A stretch of 5,870 nucleotides of DNA from Acidobacteriota bacterium (lineage in GTDB: Bacteria > Acidobacteriota > Terriglobia > Acidiferrales > UBA7541), in assembly GCA_003224075.1 (NCBI GenBank), contig QHYF01000169.1, positions 1 through 5,870 of the forward strand. The letters run 5' to 3'. The position numbers were made by a program, and so were the translations under genes. Within the stretch, counting starts at the first letter, position 1. Each line of letters starts with the position of its first letter. The notes beneath the pieces are model-generated. The model had not been told where the DNA came from, made no database searches, and saw nothing but the letters and a program-made list of their open reading frames with translations. Of this stretch, positions 5,300 through 5,870 are shown piece after piece.

Positions 5300-5870
5300 G
5301 TGCTGCGATGGACGAAGCAAGGCGGTCTGCCTTGGCTGTTGCTTGGCCTGCTGGTTTGTACGCCGATTGTCCGCGCGCAAATTGCCGGTTTCGACAGACA
5401 GGCCGTTTTCTGGAGGGAGCTAACCGCCCTATCGACAGCATCATCGTGAACATCCGGTCGCTTCCCGGAGGACCCTTCGCCAGCGTTCTGACCGACTGGA
5501 ATGGGCGCTTTCAGGTGCGGGGGCACGATCCTGGGATGTACGAGATCGTCGTGGAAGAATCAGGCTACGAGCCAACTCGGGTGACTCTTCACCTTCTTCG
5601 TGGACCTTCACCGCCTTTGGAGCTTCATCTCAGGGCGAGCAATCCTTCGCCTGTGCGGCAGACAGCTTACACGGTTTCTGTGCGGGAATTGAGAATACCG
5701 GGGAAGGCGCGCAATGCATTCGAGAAGGGATTGGCGCGTCTGGCAAAGAATGATGCGGTCGGCAGCCGGTCGCAGTTCGTGCGCGCTACCGCCACATTCC
5801 CGGACTATTACGAAGCCTACTACCACATGGGCGTGGCGGACCTCAGGTTGGGCCGCGAAGAGGAAGCCGC
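5300..5870 (+). CDS. Secreted CarboxypepD_reg/TPR-like protein, apparent frameshift, runs off window
   Basis: The main frame (5446 onward, open back through ATG 5308) shows NRPIDSIIVNIRSLPGGPF, DWNGRFQVRGHDPGMYEIVV and ESGYEPTRVTL, matching a carboxypeptidase regulatory-like beta-sandwich. It continues with ARNAFEKGLARLAKNDAVGS and FPDYYEAYYHMGVADLRLG, which look like TPR helices. The product is exported and probably periplasmic or envelope-associated; its function is unknown. A good signal peptide, LPWLLLGLLVCTPIVRAQ, lies in a different frame, starting best at GTG 5300 (MLRWTKQGG...), and ends at a stop at 5447-5449. Adding one T to the T4 run at 5406-5409 would join the frames as DRQAVFLEGANRPIDS, so a 1-nt deletion, either real or a sequencing error, is likely. 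An intact-frame start at ATG 5308 is possible but would give no signal peptide. Confidence 0.7.

Noticed and set aside
1..5870. CRISPR array, insertion sequence or rRNA
   Set aside because: No regularly spaced repeats, transposase, terminal inverted repeats or rRNA motifs were seen.

Overview
The window reads as chromosomal or accessory DNA from a moderately GC-rich Gram-negative bacterium. Acidobacteriota is the best guess. It rests on the style of the right-hand gene (secreted carboxypeptidase-regulatory-like domain followed by TPR-like helices, a family remembered as common in that phylum) and on the gene order of the metal-efflux cluster. It is an inference, not a measured assignment.

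Left two thirds (1-3986, all on the minus strand): a tripartite heavy-metal efflux operon of the Cus/Sil type, transcribed right to left. The order is a small secreted Cys/Met/His-rich protein (3633-3986), an outer-membrane TolC/CusC-type channel (2128-3489), a CusB-type periplasmic adaptor with an extra C-terminal YtkA/FixH-like domain (552-2114), and the N-terminal 183 codons of a CusA-type RND pump (1-550, running off the left edge). The last three genes are tightly packed (13 nt and 1 nt gaps) with good Shine-Dalgarno sequences. The likely logic is that the small protein binds Cu(I)/Ag(I) in the periplasm and CusA-CusB-channel expels it across both membranes. No CusF, CusR/CusS or other regulator is visible.

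Middle (3987-4565): non-coding DNA with a perfect 16-bp palindrome upstream of the operon, a degenerate second copy of it, an 11-bp-stem GC-rich hairpin, and two tandem copies of the 3' portion of a tRNA-Ile(GAU)-like gene on the minus strand. The right copy stops matching tRNA exactly at the anticodon loop, as expected for an attachment-site scar of a tyrosine-integrase element. The left copy is full length (79 nt with encoded CCA) but has a rebuilt anticodon arm and a broken D arm.

Right (4566-5870): about 735 bp with no convincing gene, only a weak minus-strand ORF with a possible beta-barrel flavour. It is followed by a plus-strand secreted CarboxypepD_reg/TPR-like protein that runs off the right edge and appears to carry a 1-nt frameshift just after its signal peptide.

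The efflux operon is a recognisable system. The less ordinary parts are the small metal-ligand-rich leader protein, the Met-rich adaptor extension and the tandem tRNA scars. No convincing wholly new system was found.
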